Source: Alphaproteobacteria bacterium (lineage in GTDB: Bacteria > Pseudomonadota > Alphaproteobacteria > SHVW01). Taken from it: 32,052 bases of DNA. Location of the stretch: assembly GCA_016869645.1 (NCBI GenBank), contig VGDO01000049.1:1-32052 (forward strand), written 5' to 3'. Below, piece by piece: positions 23,315 through 31,274 of the stretch. The notes under the pieces are model-generated. The model was not told the origin of the DNA. It saw nothing but the letters and a program-made list of their open reading frames with translations, and did not search any database. The position numbers and the translations under genes are program-made. How positions within the stretch are numbered: the first letter of the stretch is position 1; each line of letters starts with the position of its first letter.

Positions 23315-24280
23315 CTACTTTTCGTATTTCGATGCCCAGACGCGCTTGAACTCGTTGGCGTCCATCGGCTTCTGCATCTTCCAGAGCTTGACCCCGCCGA
23401 TGTCGACGTTCGACATGCCGGGCGTGGTGGCGACGCCGACATAGTTCTTGTAGGCGGCCGCACCGTCCGGGCTGGCGATGAAGTCGAGCCATAGCTTGGC
23501 GTTGGCGGCGCGCTTCGAGCCGGCCAGGAGGCCACCACCTTCCATGATGTTTGGCGTGATCGACGGGAACACCAACTTGACCGGCAGGCCCTTCTGGATC
23601 TGGTCGAGCACGACCGTATCGTAGGTCAGGCCGATCGCTACCTCGCCAGACCCGGCTTGCCGACCCGGCGCGCCACCGCTCGAACCGTACTGGAAGATGC
23701 TGGGGTGGAGCTGATCGAGGTAGTTCCAGCCATAGGCGTCGACCAGCGTCATGAAGATGGTCAGACCCGTGCCCGACTTGGTCGGAGCGGCGACTGACAC
23801 AAGCCCCTTGTAACCGGGCTTCGCGAGGTCTTCCCAGCTCGCGGGTATCGGCAAGTTCTTCTGCTCCAGCACCTTCGTGTTGACGGCCATGACCATGACG
23901 GTCAGCCAGTGGTGGACATAAAATCCATCCGGATCGAGGTACTCGGCCGGAATTTTCGTGCCCTTGGGCATATAAGGCTCGAGAGCGCCGGCAGCCTTGA
24001 GTTGCTCAAGCGCGATCGTGTTGACCGCCCAGATCACGTCGGCCTGTGGGTTGGCCTTTTCCGCGATCGCCTTCTCAGTGATCGGGCCGGTCGACAGGTT
24101 GACGACCTTGATCGCGATGTTCGGGTGCTTGATCTTAAACTTTGCCTCGACATCGGCATGCAGTTTCTCGTCGGCGGCGGTGTACACGACAACGTCGCCC
24201 GACTGCGCCCGCGCAAGAGTCGCGGGAGCTGCGATTGCGGCGGCCAGCACCATCGACAAGAGCCACGGAGATGCGCGCAT
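23315..24280 (-). CDS. Periplasmic binding protein of ABC importer (2-aminoethylphosphonate/iron type)
   Basis: A 321-residue secreted solute-binding protein. The signal peptide is about residues 1-25 (MRASPWLLSMVLAAAIAAPA, then TLARA). The mature part shows VVVYTAADEK, then NLSTGPITEKAIAEKANPQ and ADVIWAVNT, then PASWEDLAKPGYKGLVSV and SGTGLTIFMTLVDAYGW, the pattern of the PhnS2/FbpA-like cluster. The tyrosine pair that binds iron in FbpA proteins is not apparent, which argues against iron. The ATG at 24280 has GGGGAG at 9-base spacing; a GTG at 24307 is a poorer choice. It opens the importer operon. Confidence 0.9.
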   Translation of the reverse strand: MRASPWLLSMVLAAAIAAPATLARAQSGDVVVYTAADEKLHADVEAKFKIKHPNIAIKVVNLSTGPITEKAIAEKANPQADVIWAVNTIALEQLKAAGALEPYMPKGTKIPAEYLDPDGFYVHHWLTVMVMAVNTKVLEQKNLPIPASWEDLAKPGYKGLVSVAAPTKSGTGLTIFMTLVDAYGWNYLDQLHPSIFQYGSSGGAPGRQAGSGEVAIGLTYDTVVLDQIQKGLPVKLVFPSITPNIMEGGGLLAGSKRAANAKLWLDFIASPDGAAAYKNYVGVATTPGMSNVDIGGVKLWKMQKPMDANEFKRVWASKYEK

Positions 24281-24359
24281 GATGAATGTCTCCCCTGTTC
24301 TGATCACATTGGATCGCCTGGACTTCCAACCTAAGTAGGCTGGGTCTCAGTTTTGCGAC

Positions 24360-24387
24360 AGAGTACTCCCATCATCCGGCGGGTCAA
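24360..24387 (-). promoter_or_regulatory. Possible promoter of the phosphonate-type importer operon
   Basis: On the minus strand, TTGACC (24382-24387), a 16-base spacer and TACTCT (24360-24365) lie 80-107 bases ahead of the binding-protein start. The -35 is good and the -10 matches at three positions. Confidence 0.35.
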
Positions 24388-24401
24388 GGTAAGTGCCGCG
24401 G

Positions 24402-25247
24402 CTAGCGCTGCCGTGCCCTCTCCCGATGGCGCATCAGGAATGATCGTACGGCCTCGTTGAACTTGTCGGGCGCCTCGATGTTGGGGAGATGGCCGGCGTC
24501 GGGGATCACGACCTGCTCCGACCCCTTGATCTGCGCCGCCATGGATCGGCCGATCGAGGGCGGCGTCAGCCGGTCATCGCTGCCGAAGACCAGCAAGGTC
24601 GGAACGGCAATCTTGGGCAGGTCGGCCGTGCGGTCGTAGTTGGTCGTCGCCTCGATGGTCTTGATGTAGGACTCCTTGTGCAGCGCGGTCATGCTCGCGA
24701 CGAGGCGGTCGAAGGCGGCGGGCGGCGACTTCGGCCCGATCAGCGTCCTGGCGACGACCGGCGCGATGTCCTTGGGCTCTTTGCCCTGTACCAGCGGCTC
24801 CTTGCGCAGGCGGATGAATTCGGCGCGCTTGTCCGGCGTGAACGAGGCGTCGAAGCCGGGAAACGTGTCGCACAGCACCAAGGTCGCGACGCGATCCGGG
24901 TGGCGCGGATAGAAGTCCTGCAGGATGCGACCGCCCATCGACAGGCCGCAGAGATGAGCGCGCTCGGCCTTGAGATGGTCGAGCAGGCGAGCCAGGTCGG
25001 CGGCGAAATCGCCGAAATCGAGTGGCCCGTCATAGTCGTCCGACAGTCCATAGCCGCGCGCGTCCCAGGACACGGCATGAAAATCGCGGGCGAATACCGG
25101 GATCTGGTCGTGCCAGTTGGTGCGATTGCCACCGATGCCATGCAGGAACACGAGCACGGGCCCGTGCCCGGCGTGGTCGTAGGCAATGCGCGGCTTGCCC
25201 TGAACATGGTCCGTTCGCCAGGGAGCAGCCATCGATTGGTCGGTCAT
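24402..25247 (-). CDS. Alpha/beta hydrolase (3-oxoadipate enol-lactonase-like)
   Basis: A 281-residue alpha/beta-fold hydrolase. The oxyanion segment is VFLHGIGGN (33-41), the nucleophile elbow GLSMGG gives Ser103, the acid is Asp224 or Asp225 in GSDDRLTP, and the base is His253 in AGHLPNIEAP. The closest known type is the PcaD-like group, which contains lactonases and esterases; the substrate cannot be read. It is the last gene of the run that begins at the SsuA-type binding protein, 13 bases after the methyltransferase, so it may act on a compound brought in by that importer. Confidence 0.9.
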   Translation of the reverse strand: MTDQSMAAPWRTDHVQGKPRIAYDHAGHGPVLVFLHGIGGNRTNWHDQIPVFARDFHAVSWDARGYGLSDDYDGPLDFGDFAADLARLLDHLKAERAHLCGLSMGGRILQDFYPRHPDRVATLVLCDTFPGFDASFTPDKRAEFIRLRKEPLVQGKEPKDIAPVVARTLIGPKSPPAAFDRLVASMTALHKESYIKTIEATTNYDRTADLPKIAVPTLLVFGSDDRLTPPSIGRSMAAQIKGSEQVVIPDAGHLPNIEAPDKFNEAVRSFLMRHRERARQR

Positions 25248-25260
25248 GGCTCGGCCACGT

Positions 25261-26025
25261 TCATGTCTTACTCACACGCACGACGGCCATCAGCGCTCCT
25301 TTGCGTGTCTTGTCCAGGGGCTCGTGCCGGAACGGCACTTCCGCGGCATGCGAGCCGAACAAAGCCAGCAGCGGCGCCAGGCTGTCATAGCAGATGGAGC
25401 CCTGAGATTCTGTCAGCGTCCGATCTTCATGTCCGACCGGAATGTACGACAAGCCGACCGCAATCAAGCCTCCTGGCCTGCAAACCCGCACCATCTCGTC
25501 GACAGCGAGCTGGTGCTTGCGGCTGTAGCTCAATGTCCAGCCGCACAGGACGGCATCGAAGCTCGAATCCGGGTAAGGAATCGCATGCATGTCGCCGACC
25601 GAAATCAGGGGCGAGTTGCTGATCAGGTCGATTGCCTTGACGTTCGCGGGCGCAAAGCCGAGGCCATAGAGCAGGAACAGCTCCATCTCGTTGCGCGGCC
25701 CGATGCACAGGATCGATGCTTCGCTTTCGCGGCCGAAGATCGGATCGATCGTCACCAGTGCATTGGTCAGTCGGGCGGAATGCGCCTCGAGAAACTTGGG
25801 CATCATCACCGCGTTGTGCGGAATTGTATTCAGGATCGAATTCTCCGGCACCTCCTTGACAAGCATCGGCAGATTGAGCTTCTCCGCGCGGCGCACCGCC
25901 ACCAGTCGCCGAAATGTCTTGCTCAAGAACAGGATCTTGGGGTTCTTGCGCACGCTCTCGAGGATTTTCTGCCAATCCTCGGCTCGAAGTTCGAGTGTCA
26001 GTTCGTTGGGGTTGCCGTCAGCCAT
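25261..26025 (-). CDS. SAM-dependent methyltransferase-like protein
   Basis: A 254-residue protein with a class I methyltransferase (Methyltransf_11) core. Motif I is degenerate (SILCIGPRNEMELF, about 104-117, without the GxGxG run). It continues with VGDMHAIPYPDSSFDAVLCG (143-162) and VCRPGGLIAVG (181-191). The first ~95 residues precede the core and match nothing I know. I chose the ATG at 26025; the frame runs to 26094 through a stretch that looks non-coding, and neither start has a strong ribosome binding site. It lies 141 bases after the second permease and 13 before the hydrolase. The acceptor is unknown, and the altered motif I leaves catalysis uncertain. Confidence 0.78.
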   Translation of the reverse strand: MADGNPNELTLELRAEDWQKILESVRKNPKILFLSKTFRRLVAVRRAEKLNLPMLVKEVPENSILNTIPHNAVMMPKFLEAHSARLTNALVTIDPIFGRESEASILCIGPRNEMELFLLYGLGFAPANVKAIDLISNSPLISVGDMHAIPYPDSSFDAVLCGWTLSYSRKHQLAVDEMVRVCRPGGLIAVGLSYIPVGHEDRTLTESQGSICYDSLAPLLALFGSHAAEVPFRHEPLDKTRKGALMAVVRVSKT

Positions 26026-26166
26026 TGTGAGCGGTCCACTCTGTCGGGGCGTGCCGCGGACCTGCCTGACACTCGCCGCCGTGTCAGGATACACAATTCA
26101 CGACATCGGAGCATATTGCCATCGCGACCCGGCGCACCGGCTCCAGTGGGCGCGGACGCGCCGGCT

Positions 26167-26931
26167 CTAATGGGCGCGGATGCGCCGGGTGATCGGATCG
26201 ATGACGAGCTTCTCGCCCGCGATGAAGATGATGACGATGGCGAAGCAGGTGGCGAACACCATGGCTGCATCGGACATGACCTGGGCCTTGAGCATGAGGT
26301 AGCCGAGCCCGCTGTCGGCGCCGAACAGCTCGGCGACCAGCGCAATCTTCCAGCCGATGCCATAGGCGATCCGCACGGCCGCCATGAGATAGGGCATGAG
26401 CAGCGGCAGGATGACATGGAGAACGACCCTGGCGCGCGAGCGGGTGAAGCTGCGCGCCATCTCGACCACCTCGCGGTCAAGCTCCCGCAGTCCCTGTGCC
26501 GCATTGATCAGGCAGAAGGGGGTCAGGATCATGACCTGGACAAAGATCACCGCGGCGCTGGTCGGCTGGAACCACACCGTGGCGAGGATCGCCCAGCCGA
26601 CGGAGGGAAAGGAATTCAAGACGGGAAGCAGCCGGCGGTGCACGGCATGCGACAGGACGGGCACCCGCTCGGCCAACAGCGCCAGCGCCAGGCCGAGCAC
26701 GACGGAGAGGACGACGGCGGCCGCGACGCGCAGCGCGCTGGCGCCGGTGTGAACCAGGAAACCGGGATCGACGAACAGCCGAACCGTCGTCGCGCCGACG
26801 CTGAACGGGTCGGGCAGCACGAACTTCGGCAGCCGGAGCGAGGTCAGCCACCAGCCGAGGACGCAGGCGACGACGAAGCCGTCGGCGATCAGGTGCGAGC
26901 CCAGCCTCCGTCCGCGCGCGGTTTCCGTCAT
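26167..26931 (-). CDS. ABC transporter permease (TauC/SsuC family), first of pair
   Basis: A 254-residue inner-membrane permease of the nitrate/sulfonate/taurine class with about six helices. Family pattern LNSFPSVGWAILATVWFQPT appears near residues 106-125, and the ATPase-contact loop near 158-178 reads MARSFTRSRARVVLHVILPL. Its start is 4 bases after the stop of the related permease, and the two differ throughout, so they may form a heteromeric pore. Confidence 0.9.
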   Translation of the reverse strand: MTETARGRRLGSHLIADGFVVACVLGWWLTSLRLPKFVLPDPFSVGATTVRLFVDPGFLVHTGASALRVAAAVVLSVVLGLALALLAERVPVLSHAVHRRLLPVLNSFPSVGWAILATVWFQPTSAAVIFVQVMILTPFCLINAAQGLRELDREVVEMARSFTRSRARVVLHVILPLLMPYLMAAVRIAYGIGWKIALVAELFGADSGLGYLMLKAQVMSDAAMVFATCFAIVIIFIAGEKLVIDPITRRIRAH

Positions 26932-26935
26932 GCGA

Positions 26936-27706
26936 TCAGGCCTGCTCGTAGTGGCGCGCGAGACGCGCCTGCAACGGCGCGAAGACGTAGCGATCGGTCG
27001 AATAGACGAAGGCGATGATCAGCCCGATCACCACGAGGACGAGCGGCGTGTCGTAGTCCTGGCGCGCGACATTGAAGAGGAAGCCGAAGCCGGCATTGCC
27101 GCCGAGCAATTCGACGGTCAGCGCCACCTTCCAGGCGACGCCGAAGCTGATGCGCAGCGTGGCGAACATGAACGGGTAGAGCGCCGGCTGGACGACCAGC
27201 AGGTAATGGCGGAGGCGCCGGCGTCCGAAACTGCGCGCCATCTCGAGCAGCTCGGGATCGAGGCTGTCGAGCCCGGCACGGATATTGACGATGGCGAAGG
27301 GGATCAGCACCAGGCTGATCGAAAAGACGACCGTCGTGTGATTGAGCCCGAACCAGATGACCGCGAGCAGCGTCCAGCCGATGCCCGAGAAGGAATTGAG
27401 GAATGGGCTGATCCGCCCGTGTACGAGCAGGCGACACACCGGGACGTAGTGGGCAAGCAGCGCCAAAGCCGAACCGATAGCGAAGGAAATGCCGAGCGCC
27501 GCCACGACATGGGCGAGGGACACGCCCATATGCGCCCACATGTAGGGATTGGCGAGGAACCTGCCCAGCCGCTCGACGACCTCGCTCGGGCTCGGCAACA
27601 CCAGCGCGGGCAAGGGTGCAGCCTGAATCGCCCAGGCAATGACGAAGGCGAGCGTGACGAGATGGGCGACGACACGCCGTCGCCGCTCGAGGCCCGCGAG
27701 GACCAT
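26936..27706 (-). CDS. ABC transporter permease (TauC/SsuC family), second of pair
   Basis: A 256-residue inner-membrane permease, homologous to the following gene. It has the parallel segment LNSFSGIGWTLLAVIWFGLN near 103-122 and the loop MARSFGRRRLRHYLLVVQPA near 155-175. The start at 27706 follows the binding-protein stop by 45 bases. Having two permease genes of this family in tandem instead of one homodimeric permease is less common. No ATP-binding gene is nearby. Confidence 0.9.
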   Translation of the reverse strand: MVLAGLERRRRVVAHLVTLAFVIAWAIQAAPLPALVLPSPSEVVERLGRFLANPYMWAHMGVSLAHVVAALGISFAIGSALALLAHYVPVCRLLVHGRISPFLNSFSGIGWTLLAVIWFGLNHTTVVFSISLVLIPFAIVNIRAGLDSLDPELLEMARSFGRRRLRHYLLVVQPALYPFMFATLRISFGVAWKVALTVELLGGNAGFGFLFNVARQDYDTPLVLVVIGLIIAFVYSTDRYVFAPLQARLARHYEQA

Positions 27707-27751
27707 GGATGCCGCCGGAAGGGCGGGCGGCCGGCGCGGCCGGCCCGGATT

Positions 27752-28735
27752 CTATTCGCGGATCGCGTGCTGCCAGACCATGTCGGCCGCGTTGGGCAGC
27801 GCCGCCTCGATGATGCCCATCTCCTTCGCCAGCTCCCAGACCTTTTGGATCGCCTTCACGTCGTCGCCCGAAACGGCCATGGGCACCTCGGAGAAGGAGT
27901 TGAACCAGGTCTTGAAGAAATCGGGATCGATGTTGTTCTCCTTGCCGGCAGCCGCGAACACTTCGGCCTGGTTCTTCAGTGTGTAGTCGATCGAGGCCTT
28001 GATCATGCGCGCGAATTCGCGGTACGCCTCAGGCCGCGCCGCGAGCTTCTCGGGATAGCCGACGTGGATGGCCGAGACCGCGCGCACCCCCATCACTTCG
28101 GTCGCCGCCGGAGCCGTGCGCACCAGCGAGCGGTAGTCCTTGCCTTTGCTCGCCGCATAGGCCTGGCTGTGGATCAGCGTCGCCGCCTGGATATTGCCGG
28201 TCGAGAGCGCGGCAGGCAGCGCCGGTGCCGGGACCTCGACCCATTTGAAGTCGCCGCCGCTGTAGGAGACGTTGACGCCCCATTTCTTCCACAGAGCGAT
28301 GCGCACCAGCGTGATGCCCGTAGACGGCAGCGAGTAGACGCCGATCGTCTTGCCCTTGAGGTCCTCGATCGACTTGAACGGACTGTCGCCCTTGACCCAG
28401 ATGTCGGCGCCGTCGCCATTGGGATGATAGCGCAGCCCGGTCGCCATGATGCTGAGATCGAGGCCCTGCTGCTTGGCGCGCGGCAGGCCGATGACGGCGG
28501 TCATGATCACGTCGTAGGTCTTGGCGCCCGTCGCCTGGAGCAGCGCGGGGATCGCCAGTCCCTTGGCTTCGATCTCGACCTTCGTCGAGGTCACCTTGCC
28601 GTTGCGGATCGGCCAGAGCGCGGCTTCGTAGGCCGGATCGAGCAGATAGGCGAAGGTAACCTTCTCCTTGGCCTGGACGGGCGCTCCGAGAGCAATGCCC
28701 GAGGCAAGGAGCAAGATGCTGAGACGGATGCTCAT
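27752..28735 (-). CDS. Periplasmic binding protein (TauA/SsuA/NMT1-like)
   Basis: A 327-residue secreted solute-binding protein. The signal peptide is about residues 1-23 (MSIRLSILLLASGIALGAPV, then QAK). The mature part carries YDVIMTAVIGLPRAKQQG, FKSIEDLKGKTIGVYSLPST and GVNVSYSGGDF, the layout of the NMT1/SsuA group. The ligand may be a sulfonate, nitrate, pyrimidine-like or aromatic compound and cannot be chosen from sequence. The ATG at 28735 has GGGAGG, 7-base spacing; the frame is open to 29038 but that part lacks a start with a site. It heads the operon under the promoter at 28781-28810. Confidence 0.9.
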   Translation of the reverse strand: MSIRLSILLLASGIALGAPVQAKEKVTFAYLLDPAYEAALWPIRNGKVTSTKVEIEAKGLAIPALLQATGAKTYDVIMTAVIGLPRAKQQGLDLSIMATGLRYHPNGDGADIWVKGDSPFKSIEDLKGKTIGVYSLPSTGITLVRIALWKKWGVNVSYSGGDFKWVEVPAPALPAALSTGNIQAATLIHSQAYAASKGKDYRSLVRTAPAATEVMGVRAVSAIHVGYPEKLAARPEAYREFARMIKASIDYTLKNQAEVFAAAGKENNIDPDFFKTWFNSFSEVPMAVSGDDVKAIQKVWELAKEMGIIEAALPNAADMVWQHAIRE

Positions 28736-28770
28736 CTTCGGACCTCCCGTTGTCGACGCGACGTCGCCAG

Positions 28771-28783
28771 GCTCGAGTCGAGC
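28771..28783. promoter_or_regulatory. Palindromic operator candidate
   Basis: A perfect palindrome, GCTCGA-G-TCGAGC, overlaps the -10 box of the promoter for the SsuA-type operon and extends downstream of it. A repressor bound there would block transcription. Confidence 0.45.
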
Positions 28784-28810
28784 ATAGACAGCAGGCAAAC
28801 GCCCGGTCAA
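28781..28810 (-). promoter_or_regulatory. Sigma70-like promoter of the SsuA-type importer operon
   Basis: On the minus strand, TTGACC (28805-28810), an 18-base spacer and TATGCT (28781-28786). The -35 matches five of six and the -10 four of six. It lies 46-75 bases ahead of the binding-protein start. Confidence 0.5.
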
Positions 28811-28881
28811 TTTCAACCCGGAGTCCAGATCGTCGAAAGCCCCGTCGAGACGCCGCCGGCGACCGCGGCGACGGGTCCGGA

Positions 28882-29421
28882 CTACAGGGCGCCCGCCGTG
28901 ACCCTGCGGAACAGCTGCGACTCGAGCAGAAAAGCAGGCCGCAATCGCGGCCAGTTCCGCGTTGCGACCGACAAAAGGATCATCTCTGGCTCGCGGGTCC
29001 CCGATGTCAGCGGCAGGAGAATGCGCTCGTAGTGGCACCCTTGCGTGCCTGGCGCCACCATGTGGTGGTGATGGGGACGGCCGCTCTGAAGACAGCGCCG
29101 GAAGGTCTCGCCGATCACGCGCCGTATGTTGTCGTGCGTCAGCTCAAGCAACGTGCGTCCGGTCATGTCCTGGCCGATCATGGCGACGAGCTCGCTGCCG
29201 ACCAGCCGGTAGCGGAAATTCTCCCAGGTGCCGGGCAAGCGCTCGATGAGGCTGATGAACGGCAGATGGCGGGGGATGTCGACGGGATCGATGTCGCTGC
29301 GATCGGCCATCGGCCGCTCGCCGCGCCGGGCCCGCCAATAGGCGTACAGATCACGCAAGCGGTCGTCTACGAGCTGCGTGTCATCGTCGAGTGGCTCAAA
29401 ACGCTCTGAGATGTTCGACAT
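28882..29421 (-). CDS. PAS-domain protein (PAS_5 type)
   Basis: A 179-residue cytoplasmic protein made of one PAS-like domain. It has the family pattern YWRARRGERPMADRSDIDP followed by IPRHLPFISLIE and RYRLVGSELVAMIG. The family is almost confined to Alphaproteobacteria and has no known output domain. Residues around HHHHMVAPG (116-124) form the core strand after the helix. No DNA-binding or kinase part is attached. The start at 29421 has no strong ribosome binding site. It stands alone between the metallothionein-like gene and the importer operon and probably senses a small ligand or binds a partner. Confidence 0.87.
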   Translation of the reverse strand: MSNISERFEPLDDDTQLVDDRLRDLYAYWRARRGERPMADRSDIDPVDIPRHLPFISLIERLPGTWENFRYRLVGSELVAMIGQDMTGRTLLELTHDNIRRVIGETFRRCLQSGRPHHHHMVAPGTQGCHYERILLPLTSGTREPEMILLSVATRNWPRLRPAFLLESQLFRRVTAGAL

Positions 29422-29594
29422 TCCGCAAGTCCAACCGGCCCGACCCGGAAGCTTGCACCAAAACCCTTAACAGCCCGTAAAGGCCGCTCGCCCGGTCGCT
29501 TGCGTGCCGAAGCGGAATGGGCCGGTCGACGTCGGAGCCCGAACGGACAGATGTCGGGCACGCCACGGGCCGCCGAAAGACAACCCCACTGCTG

Positions 29595-29828
29595 TCAGGC
29601 GCGGTCCTTCAGGGATTTCTCGCCCTGGCTGCGCGCACAATGGGCGCAGCAGAAAATTCGGTCGTCCGCCTCGACCCCATGCCCGACGATCCGGGTGCCA
29701 CAATGGGAGCACTGGGGCGCCAGCGCGTGGATCGCGCATTCGAACGAATCGAAGACATGGGTCTTGCCGGCCCACAGGACTTCGAACGACTTGTCGTAGT
29801 TGTTTCCGCAGGTCTCGCAGGATGCCAT
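29595..29828 (-). CDS. Metallothionein-like zinc-ribbon small protein
   Basis: A 77-residue protein with eight cysteines (4, 7, 31, 40, 43, 60, 61, 64) and several histidines. The pattern is C-x2-C, then FDSFECAIHALAP, C-x2-C and CCxxC. The length and order match the prokaryotic metallothionein / zinc-ribbon group, which binds zinc or other soft metals. The start has GGAG, 6-base spacing. The acidic-basic C-terminus (GEKSLKDRA) is short. It is divergent from the glutathione transferase gene, a pairing that would fit metal or electrophile stress. Confidence 0.85.
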   Translation of the reverse strand: MASCETCGNNYDKSFEVLWAGKTHVFDSFECAIHALAPQCSHCGTRIVGHGVEADDRIFCCAHCARSQGEKSLKDRA

Positions 29829-29904
29829 GGCAAACTCCGGTCAAAGTCGGGCGCGGGCGCGGCTCATTGCCGCCGCGTCGCGCGGCTTGCATGCGACATC
29901 AACA

Positions 29905-29934
29905 GGGGTGGGTCGGCATTGGTTCCCCCACCCC
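29905..29934. other. Hairpin in the divergent region before the glutathione transferase
   Basis: GGGGTGGG (29905-29912) pairs with CCCACCCC (29927-29934), an 8-base stem and 14-base loop, midway between two divergent genes. Function unknown; a regulatory or mRNA leader role is possible. I saw no clear -35/-10 pair in the rest of the 210-base gap. Confidence 0.35.
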
Positions 29935-30038
29935 CAGGGTGCGCTACTCTCCCGTCGGACGCCGAGGCGACGTCTTGCAACCTTTGCGGCAACGACCCAG
30001 CTAATCAGGCACGCGCGTCATCAAAGGGCAGGCTCGCG

Positions 30039-30719
30039 ATGTCGCTAACTCTCTACCTTCATCCACTCGCGTCGTTCTGCCACAAGGTGCTGATCGCGCT
30101 CTACGAGAACGACACGCCGTTCAGGGCCGAGGTCGTCGACCTGTCGGACCGCAGCGCGAGCGTGGGCTTTTTCGACCTGTGGCCGGTCGGCAAGATCCCG
30201 GTCCTGCGCGATGATCGGCTGAACCGGACCATTCCCGAGTCGACCATCATCATCGAATACCTCGACCGCTACTATCCGGGCCCCTGCCGCCTGCTGCCGG
30301 TCGATGAATATCAGCTTCTCGACGCGCGCTTGTGGGATCGCTTCTTCGATCTCTACCTCCAGGTCCCGATGCAGAAGATCGTGACCGACCGGCTGAGGGC
30401 CGAGGGTGAACGCGATCCGAAAGGCGTGGCGGAGGCGCGCGCGGCGCTCGAAACCGCCTACGACATGCTCGAGCGGCGGATGACCGACCGCCTCTGGACA
30501 ATCGGCGAAGAGTTCAGCATTGCCGATTGCGCGGCAGCACCGGCGCTGTTCTATGCCGGCATCGTGGCGCCCTTCGCCGACACGCGTCCACATGCCCAAG
30601 CCTATTTCAAGCGGCTGCTCACCCGACCGTCATTCAAGCGCGTGATCGTCGAGGCGCGGCCCTACTTCCAATACTTCCCGTTCAAGGACGCCATGCCCGC
30701 GCGGTTCATGACGGCTTAG
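30039..30719 (+). CDS. Glutathione S-transferase family protein
   Basis: A 226-residue cytoplasmic GST. The N-terminal thioredoxin-like domain starts LTLYLHPLASFCHKVLIALY, with the cis-proline segment GKIPVL (51-56) and the PESTIIIEYL glutathione-binding segment (66-75). The C-terminal helical domain has WTIGEEFSIADCAAAP near 150-165. The active residue is likely Ser12, with Cys14 nearby. The class is uncertain. The ATG at 30039 follows AAGGGCAGG; the frame is open upstream to 29517 but that part is not GST and overlaps another gene. It stands alone on the plus strand. Confidence 0.92.
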   Translation: MSLTLYLHPLASFCHKVLIALYENDTPFRAEVVDLSDRSASVGFFDLWPVGKIPVLRDDRLNRTIPESTIIIEYLDRYYPGPCRLLPVDEYQLLDARLWDRFFDLYLQVPMQKIVTDRLRAEGERDPKGVAEARAALETAYDMLERRMTDRLWTIGEEFSIADCAAAPALFYAGIVAPFADTRPHAQAYFKRLLTRPSFKRVIVEARPYFQYFPFKDAMPARFMTA

Positions 30720-30751
30720 AAGAATCCGGTCGTACGAGCCTTTGGCCCCGC

Positions 30752-30792
30752 GGTCACGCGGCCGCCGCTCACAGGCGACGGCACGCGTGACC
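30752..30792. terminator. Hairpin between convergent genes
   Basis: A stem of about 17 pairs: GGTCACGCG pairs with CGCGTGACC, and GCCGCCGC with GCGACGGC (one mismatch, one bulge), loop TCACAG. It lies between the ends of the glutathione transferase (+) and the low-complexity secreted protein (-), so it can serve both as a shared terminator. No U-run follows on either strand. Confidence 0.55.
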
Positions 30793-30800
30793 TCATCTCG

Positions 30801-31265
30801 TCAGCGAGTGCCCTGCGTCGACTCCACCGTCGACTTGGCCGGAGGACCTCCCGGCAGATGGGACATCGACTTGGTTCGCGACGAAACCTCGCCGTCCTTG
30901 GTTTTGGTGTGGGTATTCGACTTGCTCCATACGCCACCACCCTCATTGGCCTGGGCCTTGGAGTGTCCGTGAGTGGCGTTCGGATTGACCTTCGATTTCG
31001 AGGAAGCCTTGCCGCCCGCCGCACTTCCGCCGACGCCCAGGGAAGACGACGTGCCGCTCTCGCCGGTGGAGGTTCCGGCGGTTCCAAGCGTGGTGGCCGA
31101 GGTGCCGCCCGCGGCACCGCTGCCGCCGCTACCCACCGTCGCTGCCGATCCGCTCGGCGTTGTGGACGATCCGCCAGTTGCCACGCCGCTGGCGCTCTGC
31201 GCCCCGACTTGGATCGGCAAGACACACAAGGCCGCCATGATCAAAGCTTGTCGCGTATTCAACAT
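30801..31265 (-). CDS. Secreted low-complexity Ser/Gly/Thr-rich protein with TTLG motifs
   Basis: A 154-residue protein with a clear signal peptide (MLNTRQALIMAALCVLPIQV, cut near residue 22). The rest is Gly/Ser/Thr/Ala-rich, with a short repeat of the form (S/T)xLGxxG (GGTSATTLGTAG then TSSSLGVGG), and a basic Lys/His/Ser tail (KSKVNPNATHGHSKA and further). No domain is recognisable and it is probably disordered. The start has AGGAG, 6-base spacing. It is 9 bases after the 31275-31673 gene, so they are co-transcribed. The TTLG motif also occurs in the partial gene at the right edge. Confidence 0.8.
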   Translation of the reverse strand: MLNTRQALIMAALCVLPIQVGAQSASGVATGGSSTTPSGSAATVGSGGSGAAGGTSATTLGTAGTSTGESGTSSSLGVGGSAAGGKASSKSKVNPNATHGHSKAQANEGGGVWSKSNTHTKTKDGEVSSRTKSMSHLPGGPPAKSTVESTQGTR

Positions 31266-31274
31266 TGGATACTC

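Noticed and set aside
23206..23538. Longer N-terminus of the second ATPase.
   Set aside because: The added part covers the end of the binding-protein gene and a REP-like hairpin and is unlike ATPases; the start at 23205 begins the standard fold.
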